DNA of 64,000 bases. Origin: Blasia pusilla. Lineage: Eukaryota > Marchantiophyta > Marchantiopsida > Blasiales. A model generated the notes under the pieces. That model saw only the letters and a list, made by a program, of their open reading frames with translations, did no database searches and was not told the DNA's origin. The translations under genes and the position numbers were made by a program. Location of the stretch: assembly GCA_050084515.1 (NCBI GenBank), contig CM114272.1, positions 61,628,001-61,692,000 of the forward strand, written 5' to 3'. This document shows, piece after piece, positions 12,541 to 23,959 of the stretch (position 1 is the stretch's first letter; every line of letters begins with the position of its first letter).

Positions 12541-14951
12541 TCTCCTCTATCAAGTTCTTGACATCTTGAGCTAGGTGCTATGTGCTTCTCAAAATCCACG
12601 ACTCTCTATGCGACAATGTTGCATCAGATACTTGAAAATCTAGATTATCTCCCTTTCTCAACTCTCCTCATGTCCTACTTCAAATCATAAATCCTATTTA
12701 ACACTCTACTATTGAGCTCCCTTGGTCCACAAGTTTATTCACTAAATATACTATTTCTGATCCATGTTTGTCGGACATGTGACTTCTTAAGAGTTTATGA
12801 GCCCCTTTCCTACCGAGGCGATACTTGCAATGGCTAAGGGCAAGGCTAGAGGAGTCTCAAGAGAGCCAGAGAGATACTCTTGAACTTTGTGGGATATGAT
12901 GTATGCATGGAGGCCATGGTTGCACACGGGCAAAGTCTATGTCCATGAATATGTTTTTCCTAGGGATCGACATGTTCTTGCGGGCCTAGGTTCCCACGGC
13001 GTGCATTTGGGACTGCCTTGCTCGCAACATAGACCCGGGCTAAGCCAGTCTAGCAACCCATCGCTCAATTCTTGCCACCTTTTTTATAGCCCGTGCCTCA
13101 CTAGCAAAGGCCCGCATCAAGCCCGTATGACATTGCTTGCACGAGCTAGCCATGGGCCTTGAGTCCACCTAATGTGAGCCTGCCACGGGCCAATGCAGTC
13201 CTTGCACAGGCTTAGAGCGGGCCAAGCGGGCTTGATGTAGGCCAAGAGAGGGCTCATAGTCCGCACACCCATTCAATCGTTGCTCGCCTCTCTCTATGTG
13301 AGACCACATCTGTTCTCATGTCCCAAGCCCATAGAGGCCACCAGGGTACCAAAGAAACCCGTGTGGAGGACCCGTTGGGCATGTTCAAACTTGTCTATCG
13401 GGGAAGTCCATTTCCATGCGACCATGATGGAGACAAATGGTTAAGAGTGCAAAACATATGACTTATAGTTCATATAGTTAAGGAAATTGTAGGAGAGTAG
13501 GCAAGCACTTGTATTGCTCAAGTGATGGCATATATATAATACCAACTCTATGTTGTCAAGTCCTATCCTAACTATGATTGACACTTGGGAGCCACAAATT
13601 TGTCCCAAGTTTACAAGAGGAAAATGACCCCAAATACATTGATGCCCAAGGAGATATAAGATATTTTTTACGATTTGTAAGCATGACTTGCTATGTGGAA
13701 GGGTCTAGAGATTTGTATAAAGTTGGCTAGTGGCACACCAATCTTTTGACGACCTTGCATATACAATGATTTGGAGAGGGCTTTGATTCCAAGTAAGAGC
13801 AGGGACTAGACTGAGGCTAGATTAGTTCAGATATCGTATGGGCCATAATCATGCCTACTAGGAAGGATGTGTATGGCAACTAGATGGATATGCATATGTG
13901 TGGCACTTATTGATATATCAATCGATAAGCAAATTTTGAAAGGTTTTTTATACCTGCCCTAGAGGCAAGGTTTCATATGGATAATTAAAGTCCGTATCTA
14001 TAGACATGTTTATGTTCATGGACTTATGTCCGTCCTATGGAAGGACTAGTCCATATGGGCCCCACCTCCCCACTTTTTTGTCCCCCCCACTCGCCTTTAT
14101 GTTCTCTGCTTACTCGTTGCTCCCTCCCCCTTCTTGCCTTGTCCGCCCCTGCCCTACCCGTCATCATGAGAAACAAGTGTGTGCCTTACTTGTTATAGTC
14201 CATATCGGCGGAAATTTCTATACTTATTCGTCAATATCCATCTTACGTACGGACTTGTCAGTTTTTTTGCAACCATGCCTAGAGGAGATCCTTAATGTCA
14301 TTGGTCAAGAAAAAATTTAGTTAATTAGATCATTGAGTTAGACACCATTAGTTGCATATTGGATTGGAGAATAAGAAGAAGACAACATCTTGGAGCATCT
14401 ATTCTTATGGGATTCATGGGAAATATTTTTTGTGAAAGTGGCAGTTCTTATGATTGGATGCCATTGGAGGAACATATTGGAGGATTTCGCGAGGGTCATG
14501 GATGGAATCTTGACAAAATTGGATTTTTCTCAATGATACAATCACCTGCACTATGATGATATCATAATCTCCAACTCTATGTTGTTAGTTATGGACGAGA
14601 AGCTTGAGAAAAATCTTGCAAAGATTTTTTGAAACCCAGTATAGACTAGTCAAGGGGCATCAATATCCTATCTAGTTGTACACCGATGGATTATGGAAGA
14701 ATTTTGAGTTGGGATATGGGGTTGTTCCAAGGTTGCACATGTACAAAGTACGAGTCTGAGGATATGTCCATGTCCGTGGAATTATATCTATCCCTAGGAT
14801 AGACATGTCCGTTCGGGCTTTGGTACCCGTGGCTTGCACCCAAGCCCGCCCCGGATCCCATTTAGCATGTAATATAGACCTAGGATGTCCGAGTCTGAAC
14901 CCATTCTTTAGCCTACATTGAGACTCTACGCGGCCCGCGGTAGGCCTGCAA
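12541..14951. other. Repeat-like intergenic DNA, left flank of G2
   Basis: No gene recognised. GC-richer patches with TCTATGTCCATG or ACATGTCCGTT phrases recur at about 12,930-13,060, 13,990-14,060 and 14,735-14,900, with similar text right of G2 (34,860-35,300) and near 43,440-43,510. This suggests an old dispersed repeat family in which G2 landed. Confidence 0.45.
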
Positions 14952-14955
14952 GGCA

Positions 14956-15469
14956 TGTCACGTCTTTTAGGATAGATCGGTGGGATCTCATAGAGCGCCT
15001 TCATGAGTAGTGGAGGACACGCCTAGTAGGTCTAGGGTGACCTGCTGAGGCCCTTGGAAACCTGAGATAGCAGGTTTCCCCTTCGTTTCGGCTCACTTGG
15101 AGCCATATTGAGGAACTTACTATTTTAGGTAAGTACCATTTTGAGTATATGATCGACTTAATATTTTTGGTAAGTGGCCCTTGACCTCCTACATCAGGTC
15201 AAGAGCCAAGGAGGTGACTTGGGAGAATAGGTTACCATGGAGAGAGCTTGGGAGAGGAGAGGGGTATACCTCAAGGAGAGAGAGCTTGAGAGCTCATTCT
15301 CTCTTTGTTGAACCTCTTGGCATGAGGCGGCGGAGCTATGGTACCTTGCCTTGTGAGTGTAACCCAAGCCTCTCATTAGGAGAGTGGGTTTGGTTTGACA
15401 TGAGAGAGAGTGCACACCTTTGAGAGCTATGGTGTGAGATGGTGTAGAGAGAGATTGGATCTTACTTTA
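14956..15469 (+). repeat. G2 repeat A1 (left terminal module)
   Basis: A 514-bp module repeated at 34,218-34,728 with a few substitutions and a 3-bp indel. It starts TGTCACGTC and ends at ...GGATCTTACTTTA. After that, the left copy runs into the leader while the right copy runs into module B2. No tRNA-type primer site (expected to begin TGG) lies next to its inner edge. Confidence 0.9.
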
Positions 15470-17049
15470 CGAAGAGAGAATGAGAGAATGAGAGAGTGAG
15501 AGAGCTTCATGGGGGAGCTCGCTGGTCACTCGCTGTTTTTGCAGGTTGGGGACCGTGTTCCCCGTTCAGCGGCTCATGGGAGTGCTCACCGGAGCAAGGG
15601 CTGCTTTCATTACTCTTTGCATTTGCCGATTTTTCGTGTGGAAGAGTGGCGCGCGGAAGCGCTGCCCAATTTCTGATAGGGATTGAGTATGGGGGCGGGT
15701 TGCCCCATGCTGGCGCTCTCGGGAGCACCATGTAGCTTGCTGATTTGTATATTTACAGATGTTACATTTTCGTTGGGAGAAATCAGCGCGGGAGCGCTGC
15801 CAAATTTTGTGTAAGAGAAAGAGACATTGGGCTTTACGACAGTCCCTGTAAGTTTTTACTGAAATGTCTGATTCTAAATATTTTTTGATGGTAGCGTAGA
15901 TCGTAAAGCTTTGCACGCTATGCAACAAACAGTGCACAATTTGGAGTTGTGAGCAAAAAGTTATGATCAATCTTGTAAAGCTGCCATTGCTAGGCGATTT
16001 TTAGGGTTAAATCGTGCAAACCCTAAATCAGCCGCCACACGGCGGCGGCCGTCGCCATCATAGTCACCGTCAATGGTCAACCGTCACAATCAACGGTCAA
16101 CCGTCACTGTTATCGGTCGGCCGTCACCATCAGCGGTCAACCGTCACTGTCAAGGGTCCACCGTCCATTGTCCACCCTTTGGGTGCCATTACCGCCATTA
16201 CGGAGTGGAGGGTCTTCCATGACGTTCGTTGATTCCTTGACTTGCGTCGCCACCACGTACTTTGTTTTGGCCACCACCGTCATCGCAGTTTCTTCATCAA
16301 CCAGTGAAGGCAGATGGCCTCCGGTTATGGTGTTTGAGTTTTGATTTCATGCTGCTATGTTGTGATTGGTAGCCGCTGACGACGATCGAGTATCGTGCCG
16401 CGGACGCCAGAGCCGCAACGCACGCCGATTGCCGCGCCGTGCGCTCGGGCCGCACCGCACCATCTCGATCGCGAGCCGCACGTTATTGTGGAGCAGAGTG
16501 TGGGATTATTATTGATTGAGGAGGGTATGCCGCCGAGTGCCGCATCCCACCATCGAGGGCGTGCCGTTCAGAGCCGCCGTTCCGTGCCGCCGCAACACCG
16601 CACGTTCGCTGGGACCGCATGACCGCTTGTCTATCGAGGAGTTTTGAGAAGCATCAGACGGGAGGAGTATGACTTGCTGATTGGAGGAGTTGTCTCCACG
16701 ATCGAGTTGGGGTCGAGATTTGCGATTCTTTCGAGGAGCGACATCGACATGTGTTGAGTTACCCATTCTGGTCCTTTACCCTGCACGTGTGAGGGATTCT
16801 GGGATTTATTTGGGGATATTGGGTGTGTGGATGCTGAGAGCATCATTTATGTATGTGGTTTAGGGGACATAGACATGTGTGGGATGTCCGGAGTTGAGGG
16901 TAGGTTGTCGATGAGATGATAGCCTGGTCGATTTGCCGCACCACGCCGCGTGTTGCACGACGTTACACGCCCTCGGGAGAGAGAGTGTAGATCGAGTGCC
17001 GCATGTTTGGGATGAGTGATTGAGGGATTCCTCACGAGGTTCAGAGTGA
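15470..17049 (+). other. G2 leader (long untranslated region)
   Basis: About 1.6 kb without a convincing gene. It holds two GC hairpins with GNRA-type loops at 15,651-15,662 (GCGCGGAAGCGC) and 15,786-15,797 (GCGCGGGAGCGC), each followed by TG then CC and a short AT run. A 20-bp tandem repeat lies at 16,075-16,174. In retroelements this position carries packaging and primer signals; that role is inferred. Confidence 0.65.
16075..16174 (+). repeat. 20-bp tandem repeat, five copies, in the G2 leader
   Basis: Five consecutive 20-bp units with core GGTCAACCGTCAC start at 16,075, 16,095, 16,115, 16,135 and 16,155. The last is the most diverged. The exact 20-bp spacing is kept without indels. Confidence 0.85.
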
Positions 17050-17328
17050 TCGGGTGAGAGGGGCACGAGGATCATCACGGAGTCTGTTCGGGACTTTGAG
17101 AGGCGAGGTGGTGAACCCGAGAGTAGCTCTAGAGGTTTTACGCGGAGTGGCGCGAGGTTTCGAGGGTCTCCACGTGAGGGACCACCTCGACCTCCTTCTG
17201 TGTCATCATCAGACGAGGGGGAGGGTGTAGAGGAGTTTGTGAGCACATCGCCACACATTGTGAGTGGTCCTACCAGTTGGGCGTACGAGATGGACGACCG
17301 GGGTAGAGGACCGCATAGGTTTTCAGGT
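17050..17328 (+). pseudogene. G2 gag, N-terminal part (left of nested G1)
   Basis: One frame is open from just after a stop at 17,047-17,049 to the G1 insertion. It contains RGFTRSGARFRG, a Ser/Asp/Glu-rich stretch (SSSDEGEGVEEF) and GRGPHRFSG. The same sequence of motifs (GGFTRSGFRYR, DEEEDEG, KGPRRYSG) occurs in G1 gag, so the frame is real. No ATG start was found in the open part. The frame continues at 26,919. Confidence 0.75.
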
Positions 17329-17435
17329 TGTCGTGCGAATCCACATCGTCATACAACATACATCGCTGACATACCATACGCACATACATACATAACATAG
17401 ACGAGAGTATCCACAAACGCAAGTGTACCACAACT
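17329..17435 (-). repeat. G1 repeat B2 (outer terminal module)
   Basis: A 107-bp module almost identical to B1 at 17,804-17,909 (one 1-bp indel). Read on the minus strand its last bases are GCACGACA, the element terminus, next to the AGGT target duplication. Confidence 0.9.
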
Positions 17436-17800
17436 GAAATCCGTGAAAGACCTACTGTTATAAAACACGTTTACAATCACATACAATCGAGCCAAACCCA
17501 CTCCACGATGGGAGAATCTAGGTCAAGCTTATGGAAACACCATAGCCAAGAGCTCTACTCACTACCAAGGCTAACTCCCAACGCAAAGGCTCAACTCAAA
17601 GAACGACCGATGTTCTTTGAGGGCAAGCCACCTTATATCCTCCAACCTAAGAGCGGGCCCTACTGGGAAAGTCACCCCAAGTGAGTAACCCCAACCCTAT
17701 GTATGGAACCGCATCTCTACCAAGCCACTACGGTCCTACATAAGGAATGGCCTCTACCAAAGACACCATACTCTACGACATAATCCGTATGGTCATGACA
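17436..17800 (-). repeat. G1 repeat A2
   Basis: About 365 bp repeated at 26,551-26,914 with several small indels. On the minus strand it starts TGTCATGACC. It directly abuts B2 at 17,435/17,436, and is separated from B1 by AAT on the plus strand (17,801-17,803). Confidence 0.9.
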
Positions 17801-17803
17801 AAT

Positions 17804-17909
17804 TGTCGTGCGAATCCACATCGTCATACAACATACATCGCGACATACCATACGCACATACATACATAACATAGACGAGAGTATCCACAAACGCAAGTGT
17901 ACCACAACT
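17804..17909 (-). repeat. G1 repeat B1, preceded by the polypurine tract
   Basis: A 106-bp module. On the minus strand it directly follows a polypurine tract (TTAGGGGGCGA, plus strand about 17,910-17,920), the place where a 3' LTR normally begins. Its other end gives the GACA-ATT-TGTC junction with A2. Confidence 0.88.
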
Positions 17910-18078
17910 CGCCCCCTAATCGGCGGTTAGGTCCTCTAACTCCCTAGGTAGCCCTATACATCTACTACATGCTATACACCTTCTTGGGTGCCCGAATCGA
18001 AGGCCGGATGCTAGGTTGCCCCATCGTTAGTCGCACATCGTAATCCATATCATGCAAAGATCAAGTCATCTACCTTTC

Positions 18079-18227
18079 CTAAGTACATCGAGGACAAACC
18101 CACCTTCCAGTAGGAACAACATACAAAGGTGGAGTCAAACACATCATGTGCCAACCCCTAGAACACCGATCACACACCAACATACGGGATGCGTTACAGC
18201 AGACCCACACAACATGCACCTCAAGCT
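18079..18227 (-). pseudogene. G1 PHD finger at the end of the integrase frame
   Basis: On the minus strand SLRCMLCGS opens the finger. After a frameshift it continues MLVCDRCSRGWHMMCLTPPL and GRWVCPRC, then a stop. Conserved ligands are the first CxxC, CDRC, the His of GWH, the Cys two residues later, and the final CPRC, as in the Cys4-His-Cys3 PHD fold. It closely resembles the G2 finger at 33,761-33,907. PHD fingers usually read histone H3 tails. This copy is broken by a frameshift within the finger. Confidence 0.82.
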
Positions 18228-18239
18228 AGCACGTATCAT

Positions 18240-19310
18240 GGCTAAGCTTGGGTCAACAAGACCATCCACATTTGGAAGATGACATGGCGCACAATTACGC
18301 ACATGGTCCTTCCAAACAACTCCATCACGACCCTCCAACATGAGAACTCCGAAGCTAACACCTCACGACTTTTCGTAAAATAGTGCGGCTCCGTCACATC
18401 CAACGTTGTCGGGCAATCGCTGCAAATAGACATAGTCCCCACATGGAACCTACGAATCAATGGTCGATAACCTCCACCCGAATGGTTGCATACCGCAACG
18501 TATCCCGTGTGTTGAGCAATGGCAAGATTCTCAAAGGTCTGTTGGCATAACTCTCCGAAAAGAGCTCCGCCCGCTGTAACACACCCTCATCCATCTCTTG
18601 GGTCATCAAGGTTCACCACCTCACTAGACTCCCGACAAATTTGTTGGCAAGTCCGGATCTCGGCCGATAATGTAAAATAAGGTGAGAAGGAAGCCAAGGA
18701 TGCTTGGCGATCGAACCTATACCCCATGGCTAACCATGGCAATCGAATATCCCATTCTCCAAGATGCCCCTTCAGAGGCCATACTTGCGCAATGCCCTCT
18801 TCACCGCCTGAACCACACGCCAGCCAAACCATCCGCCTCTGGATGATCTCGAGACGTGGTCCGATGATCAATCAACGCCTTGTCACACAAGACCGAAACT
18901 CACCCTCAAACTCAGACTCTGGTCGGTCAAGACTTCAGCTGGTGCACCAAAATGACTAAGCACTCTATCCGAAACGCATACGCCGCGTTCCTCACTTGCC
19001 TTGTCCGTAATGCCACCAACTCAATCCACTTGGAGAAGTGCTCCACCATCACCAACACATATCGATGATGTCGATACCACGGTAACGGTCCCGCAAAGTC
19101 CACACTCCAACGGTAACCCAACCCCATAATAGGCAAGGGGTGTAATTGTGGTGTAGGGGCATTAAATGATGCCCTCACCCGGTCACAAACCATACAACGT
19201 GACACCAATCTGCTGCACTGAGTATGCATGCCACGCCACCAATATCGCCAAGGAGTAAGCTATACGACGCTTTACCCAAAAATATCCCAACTCCTCATGG
19301 GCATGTCGTC
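18240..19310 (-). pseudogene. G1 integrase (DDE), decayed
   Basis: Ty3-type integrase. Visible parts on the minus strand are a CxxC of the zinc-binding domain (CMVCDRVRASF), LHPLPIMGLGYRWSVDFAGPL with the first catalytic Asp, and YVLVMVEHFSKWIELVAL. Near 18,870-18,590 the later core and tail follow (RLPWLAMGYRF, SLASFSPYF, VVNLDDP). Several frameshifts break it. It joins viral-type cDNA ends to the target, which agrees with the 4-bp duplication. Confidence 0.85.
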
Positions 19311-19758
19311 GCGCTCTCTCGAGCCAAATGTGGCACTACTCGTACTCTACCATCCTCCCACACGCGGAGAATATGTGTTCCCTCCAATCGATACCTCTTA
19401 GCATGTTGAAGAACACGGTCTCGCTCCTTGGCACTCACTATGCCTGGCACCCTCTGGTCCGTAGGAACTCCAACACCAACGCATCATCATGAATATCACG
19501 CTGATCCGTACCACCATCTCCAACCTTAGGATCAAGGTCGCCATCTACCCTCGACTAGAGTAAGATATCATGTGGTCCTCCATACTAGAGTCACACCTAA
19601 CCAACATAAAAGGCGGATGCATGCCAACCTGGCACCATCTCCTCATCAACCTCGCCATGCCATCTAGCCCTGGTTGTATCCTCTTGGCTAGTACATGGGT
19701 TCCTACTCAACCCATCAAAGATCAAGGTTGGCAACCAGGTCTATGTACCACCCGGAAG

Positions 19759-20880
19759 TCATACTCTGTAAGATAAGAGCCCACCGTGCAAGCTTCCCGT
19801 AAGCTTGTCCGACTCCATCAACCACTTGAGCGGTTGGTGATCAGTAAATAAGGGTAAACGTGTGCCAAACAAGTAACACCTAAAGTGTGCCACCCCACAC
19901 ACTCTTGCCAAGCACTCTCCCTCATATGAACTATAGCGACTCCGCTGCATTATTCGAACGACTTGCATAGGCCACCACAAACTCCATGTGCTCATCATCA
20001 TGTTGTGTCAACACCGCTCCAAGTCCCAACCTACTCCAATCAGTGTGTAACTGAAATGGGCGCCCTTTGATAGGTCTCCTCAAGATAGGCGCCGCCACCA
20101 AGCGGGCCTTAAGCTCCACAAAAGCTCTCTCTGATCATCTCCCAAAGTGCCACTCTTGATCTGATTTCAGCAATTGGTTCAAAGGCTTTGCCATAGCACT
20201 AAATCCCTTCACATACCTCCGATAGTAGTTCGCCAATCCCATGAATGCTCGAACTCTACTTACATCTATCGGACGCGGAATAAGTGCAATAGCCTCCACC
20301 TTTGCTTGCTGAACTCCCAAACCACGTGGATAGATCACATGACCCAAGTACTCAACATCCTCATGGAAGAACTTACACTTTCTGGATGCAAACGTAGACC
20401 ATGAGATTTCAACCGCTCAAACACCATCTGCAAATGTATCGATGCTCCTCCACCGTGTTAGTGAACACCAAGATATCATCAATGTAACACCGAACAAAAT
20501 CCAACCCGCTAGGATCCTGCCCATCACTCTTTGAAACTCGGCAGTGCATTCTTCAACCCAAAGGGTAAGAATTTCCACCGGTACAAACAATCCTTGCCAT
20601 GAGAGTTGACACCCCAAAATGTTGTCTTGGCCTTGTCACTCTCCCGAATCGGCAATTGATGGTATCGCCAAGATCCAAACATCTGAAAATCTTTGCCTGT
20701 CCCACCACATCAAAGATCTCCTCGTGTGTAGGCATGGCATACCTATCGGCCTTGGTTTTCCGATTGATAGGACGGTAATCTCCACACATCCGCCTATCCG
20801 TGTAGTTGCCATGCATATCCTTTTAGCAAGCATGACAAAGTGGCGATGCATACTCTCCATGCGACAACTCCACTAATCCA
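19759..20880 (-). pseudogene. G1 reverse transcriptase and RNase H, decayed
   Basis: Minus-strand fragments give the Ty3-type order: RRMCGDYRPINRKTKADRYA, the catalytic YIDD with flanking CYIDDILVF (plus positions about 20,465-20,490), AFMGLANYYRRYVKGFS, then RNase H (FQLHTDWSRLGLGAVLTQHD, VAYASRSNNAAE, SSYEGECLA, TDHQPLKWLMESDKL). Multiple frameshifts separate these pieces. Homology to G2 at 31,064-32,438 runs throughout. Confidence 0.9.
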
Positions 20881-21399
20881 GCCTCCAAAAGGTCCAACGT
20901 CCTACTCAATCAGGTCCCTCTCCATATCACTATATCGGTAGGGACGACGGAAGATTGGCGTATCACTAGCCAAATCAATCCGTATACCGGGTCCAACCAG
21001 AACCCAACTCCTTCATGCTAAAGGCAAAACAACTCCTATAAGCACGTAGGAAGGTGTGTCAAGCGTCATTTCTCACCTCCCGTAAGCTTGGGCCCAAGTA
21101 ATGGCTCCCAAGTCTCCTCCACTGGCATACTAGAGGGAGAGGATGATGCCATTGGCTACTACGCAACCCCTCACAAGATGATACACCCTTAGCTACACCA
21201 TCATCGAGCAAATAACTCCTCCACCAAAGATGAGCAACCAACTCCACATGCCCACCATTACATCCCATTTACTCCAAGGATGCAAAATACTACTCTCCTC
21301 GCTTGACCGATGCCTCTACCGTCCCCGGTAGCCATCGAGCTCATTACAAGGGGTGGAAGACCCATAGACATAGTCCGAAGTCGATTTGCTCGCCATACC

Positions 21400-22335
21400 A
21401 AGACTCAAAATCCAAGTCAAACAATTCAGGTCCATGGCTGACCCAACACATGACGTCGTGAAGCCTCGAAATAGAAGCAACAGCATTTGTCACGCCAAGA
21501 GTAAATCCCATCGCACGCTCTCTTTCATCAGCGTTAGGCTCCACCAACGCCCCACATGAGAATCCCATACAAGCCCGGACCACCTTCCTGTAGGCATGTG
21601 ACGCGGGAAAACTCACAAATGTGGGTAGTGCCATCCTAGGTGGCCCACACGGTTCACCACGCCATGGGTGACCGATCAATAACCCTCACCACTTGAGAAA
21701 GTCGCCAAAGATCAAGATACTATCCACTTTGTAAGGCGAGGATCCGCCGCCACCGCATCATATGCTCGACGTAGAACCTCCCTAGGCAACAAGTTTGTCC
21801 ACCACAAGCGTGGGCGATGTGCACGCTGAGCCAACTCGGGTTGCATCCAACAACACCGCTGGTCCAATCCAAGAGCGCACCTCATGAACACTCGCCATCA
21901 TCCGGGTCCAGTGTCACCCAACAATGGAACATTCTCGAATGTAAGCTAGAGCACGTGCTCGATGAACTGAAGATGTCGTAACACCCGTAACATCTCCCAA
22001 AACAATCGAGACCTAGGGTCATGTAATCCCTCACCACGACCAAAGACGTGTATGACCCGACATGGCCATCCAAAGCAATCACCAAATCCACAGGACCAAT
22101 TCTCTCAAGGTCCTGCGCCCCAACAATACAATGTATGATGGTAAAGCACGCTGGTACCCACGAATAGCGATGGCGGCAACAACTCGGGATCTCTCCGCAT
22201 CAATCGACCAATATGTCGGGATGAGACTCTGGGCCGTCTCATCTCGCTCCACATACACGTATCTCCAGACAGAATACCGGCCTGCAACATGCAGCCCAAA
22301 CCAAAGTGCTAATCCCACCAAAGAGATCTAACACA
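21400..22335 (-). pseudogene. G1 cytosine-5 DNA methyltransferase domain, decayed
   Basis: Minus-strand motifs in the order of C5 methyltransferases: I (VLDLFGGIST, plus 22,305-22,334), IV with the catalytic Cys (WPC near 22,061-22,068; the usual Gln after it reads Arg), VI (ENVP, near 21,926-21,936), VIII (AHRPRLWWTNL, near 21,790-21,822) and IX (VEPNADERERAMGF, near 21,502-21,540). Motif VIII resembles the AHRARYFWGNL of DNMT3 proteins. Frames change several times, so this copy cannot make an active enzyme. Retention of the same motifs in G1 and G2 shows that the domain belonged to their common ancestor. Confidence 0.87.
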
Positions 22336-22889
22336 AAATGTCCTCCGCGGATCTTTGCCATACAATGGGTGTAGTATCCAAAGGGATAACCAATCTGGGC
22401 AGAAGTAGGAGTCCGCCATGGGGCCTCCTCTTCCTCGTGAGGTATGATGACCTCACACCAAGCCTCTGCACTAGGCGTCGCCTCTGCCGTAGTGCACCGC
22501 TGAACTCCAAAGTGGCACATCCAACGATGAGGATGCCCTTTGCTGCAAAAATAAGGACCTCCTCTTCCTCCTCATGCGCAGGAGAATCCATAGCACAAAC
22601 ATTACCCTCCAAAAAGTCTCCGGCCAAGTGACTACTCCACTAAAACCAGCCACGGATGCTAACACTTTGTTGGGAAGACCCTCTGGTCGAGCCCCATAAA
22701 TAAATCTCACAGAACTTGGCTCATACGTCCATCCCGGACGCCAACCTGGTCTCAGAAGGTATTTGTCTCGACCCGATAATCCATCTGAAAACCCATCGGG
22801 TACAATCGCTCTTCCAACTAGTACATCATACGACTCGGCTGATGTGACTACCGCAGATACTCCCAACCGGGAGCTATCGATCGCATGAT

Positions 22890-23230
22890 CTAGTCTCAAC
22901 TCAGAGAAAACTTCTCCCGTGTCATGAATTGAGACCTATCATTGGCTCCTCCAAGTGATGTTTGAATGGAATGGGCAAGGCTCAAGCTCGACCTCCGAAT
23001 ACCCAAACCAATACATGCCGCTTTCCCAACATCAAGGTTGGGCACCGAGTCTAACAAGACTCTATCTGGTCTATACACTGTCTTGTAGGACTCACCAATC
23101 GGAAGATCCCACCGGTTGTCCAACATACATACACTAGGTGTAAGCCTCTCACGATCAATGGTTGGCCGGGTGGTAATGCATCCATCTTCGCCATCGCCGC
23201 TTTGCTTGCCAAGTAGCACCGGTACTCAAT
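22890..23230 (-). pseudogene. G1 aspartic protease-like region
   Basis: The minus strand reads RVLLDSVPNLDVGKA, resembling the LLDSGA active-site loop of retroelement proteases with Gly replaced by Val. It lies between gag and methyltransferase as expected. It is short and weakly conserved, so the call rests on position and this loop. Confidence 0.5.
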
Positions 23231-23959
23231 GCTACTCTCGACATAGAGGGTCGCTCCACCGCAACACCCTCATCCACCTCAACACGTGTAGCAGTAACAC
23301 CCCCACGTTCACACAACGTGGTTGCTAACTGAAATACATGAGCTAAGTCAACTCCTAAAGCCATCAGCCCCGTGGCCGAAAACAATGGGGATCCTAACAC
23401 CGAAGTTGCCATCCGCACATCTGCATTGATCTTTGCATCCGTGTCTACTACATGCGATGTAGATGCCTCGATCCCCACTGTCGGCTCAATAGGCTGCGTA
23501 GGAAGCATGGATGGAGTCCTAAGCACCTCAGATAACAAGAATGACTGGGGAAGCCTAGCTTGCCTCCCAACCTCACCCCTCTGTGGGTCCAACTCCACAA
23601 GAGCACCACGTGGCTCGACGCTCGAGTGACTCCTCAGAATCGCAAGTTTGATGCCTCAACCTGTCTTGCACTCGCCATATAAGAGAGATCATCCCCTCCA
23701 TAAGAGGTGGAAGCCCCTGCTCCCGAACCTGATCTATGATGGATACCGACCATAGTAGCCAACTCTCGCTCCAATCTGCTCAATCCTGGCGACCATAGCG
23801 ACTCTGTCGTAGTGGTAGGGGTAGCCATCGTAGGCTCTCCAACCCACTGGTCCACCTCGCCACCCCTACCACCTCTACCACCTCGGCCTCTCGAGTTACT
23901 CCACCACGGCCACGGCCCGATCTCAACTCGGATGAAGATCAAAGCAACGCTCTCGAGGA

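Noticed and set aside
15181-15423. 80-codon open frame, nearly identical to one at 34,443-34,682
   Set aside because: It lies in both A modules of G2. The 3-bp indel keeps the frame by chance; the text reads as terminal-repeat DNA.
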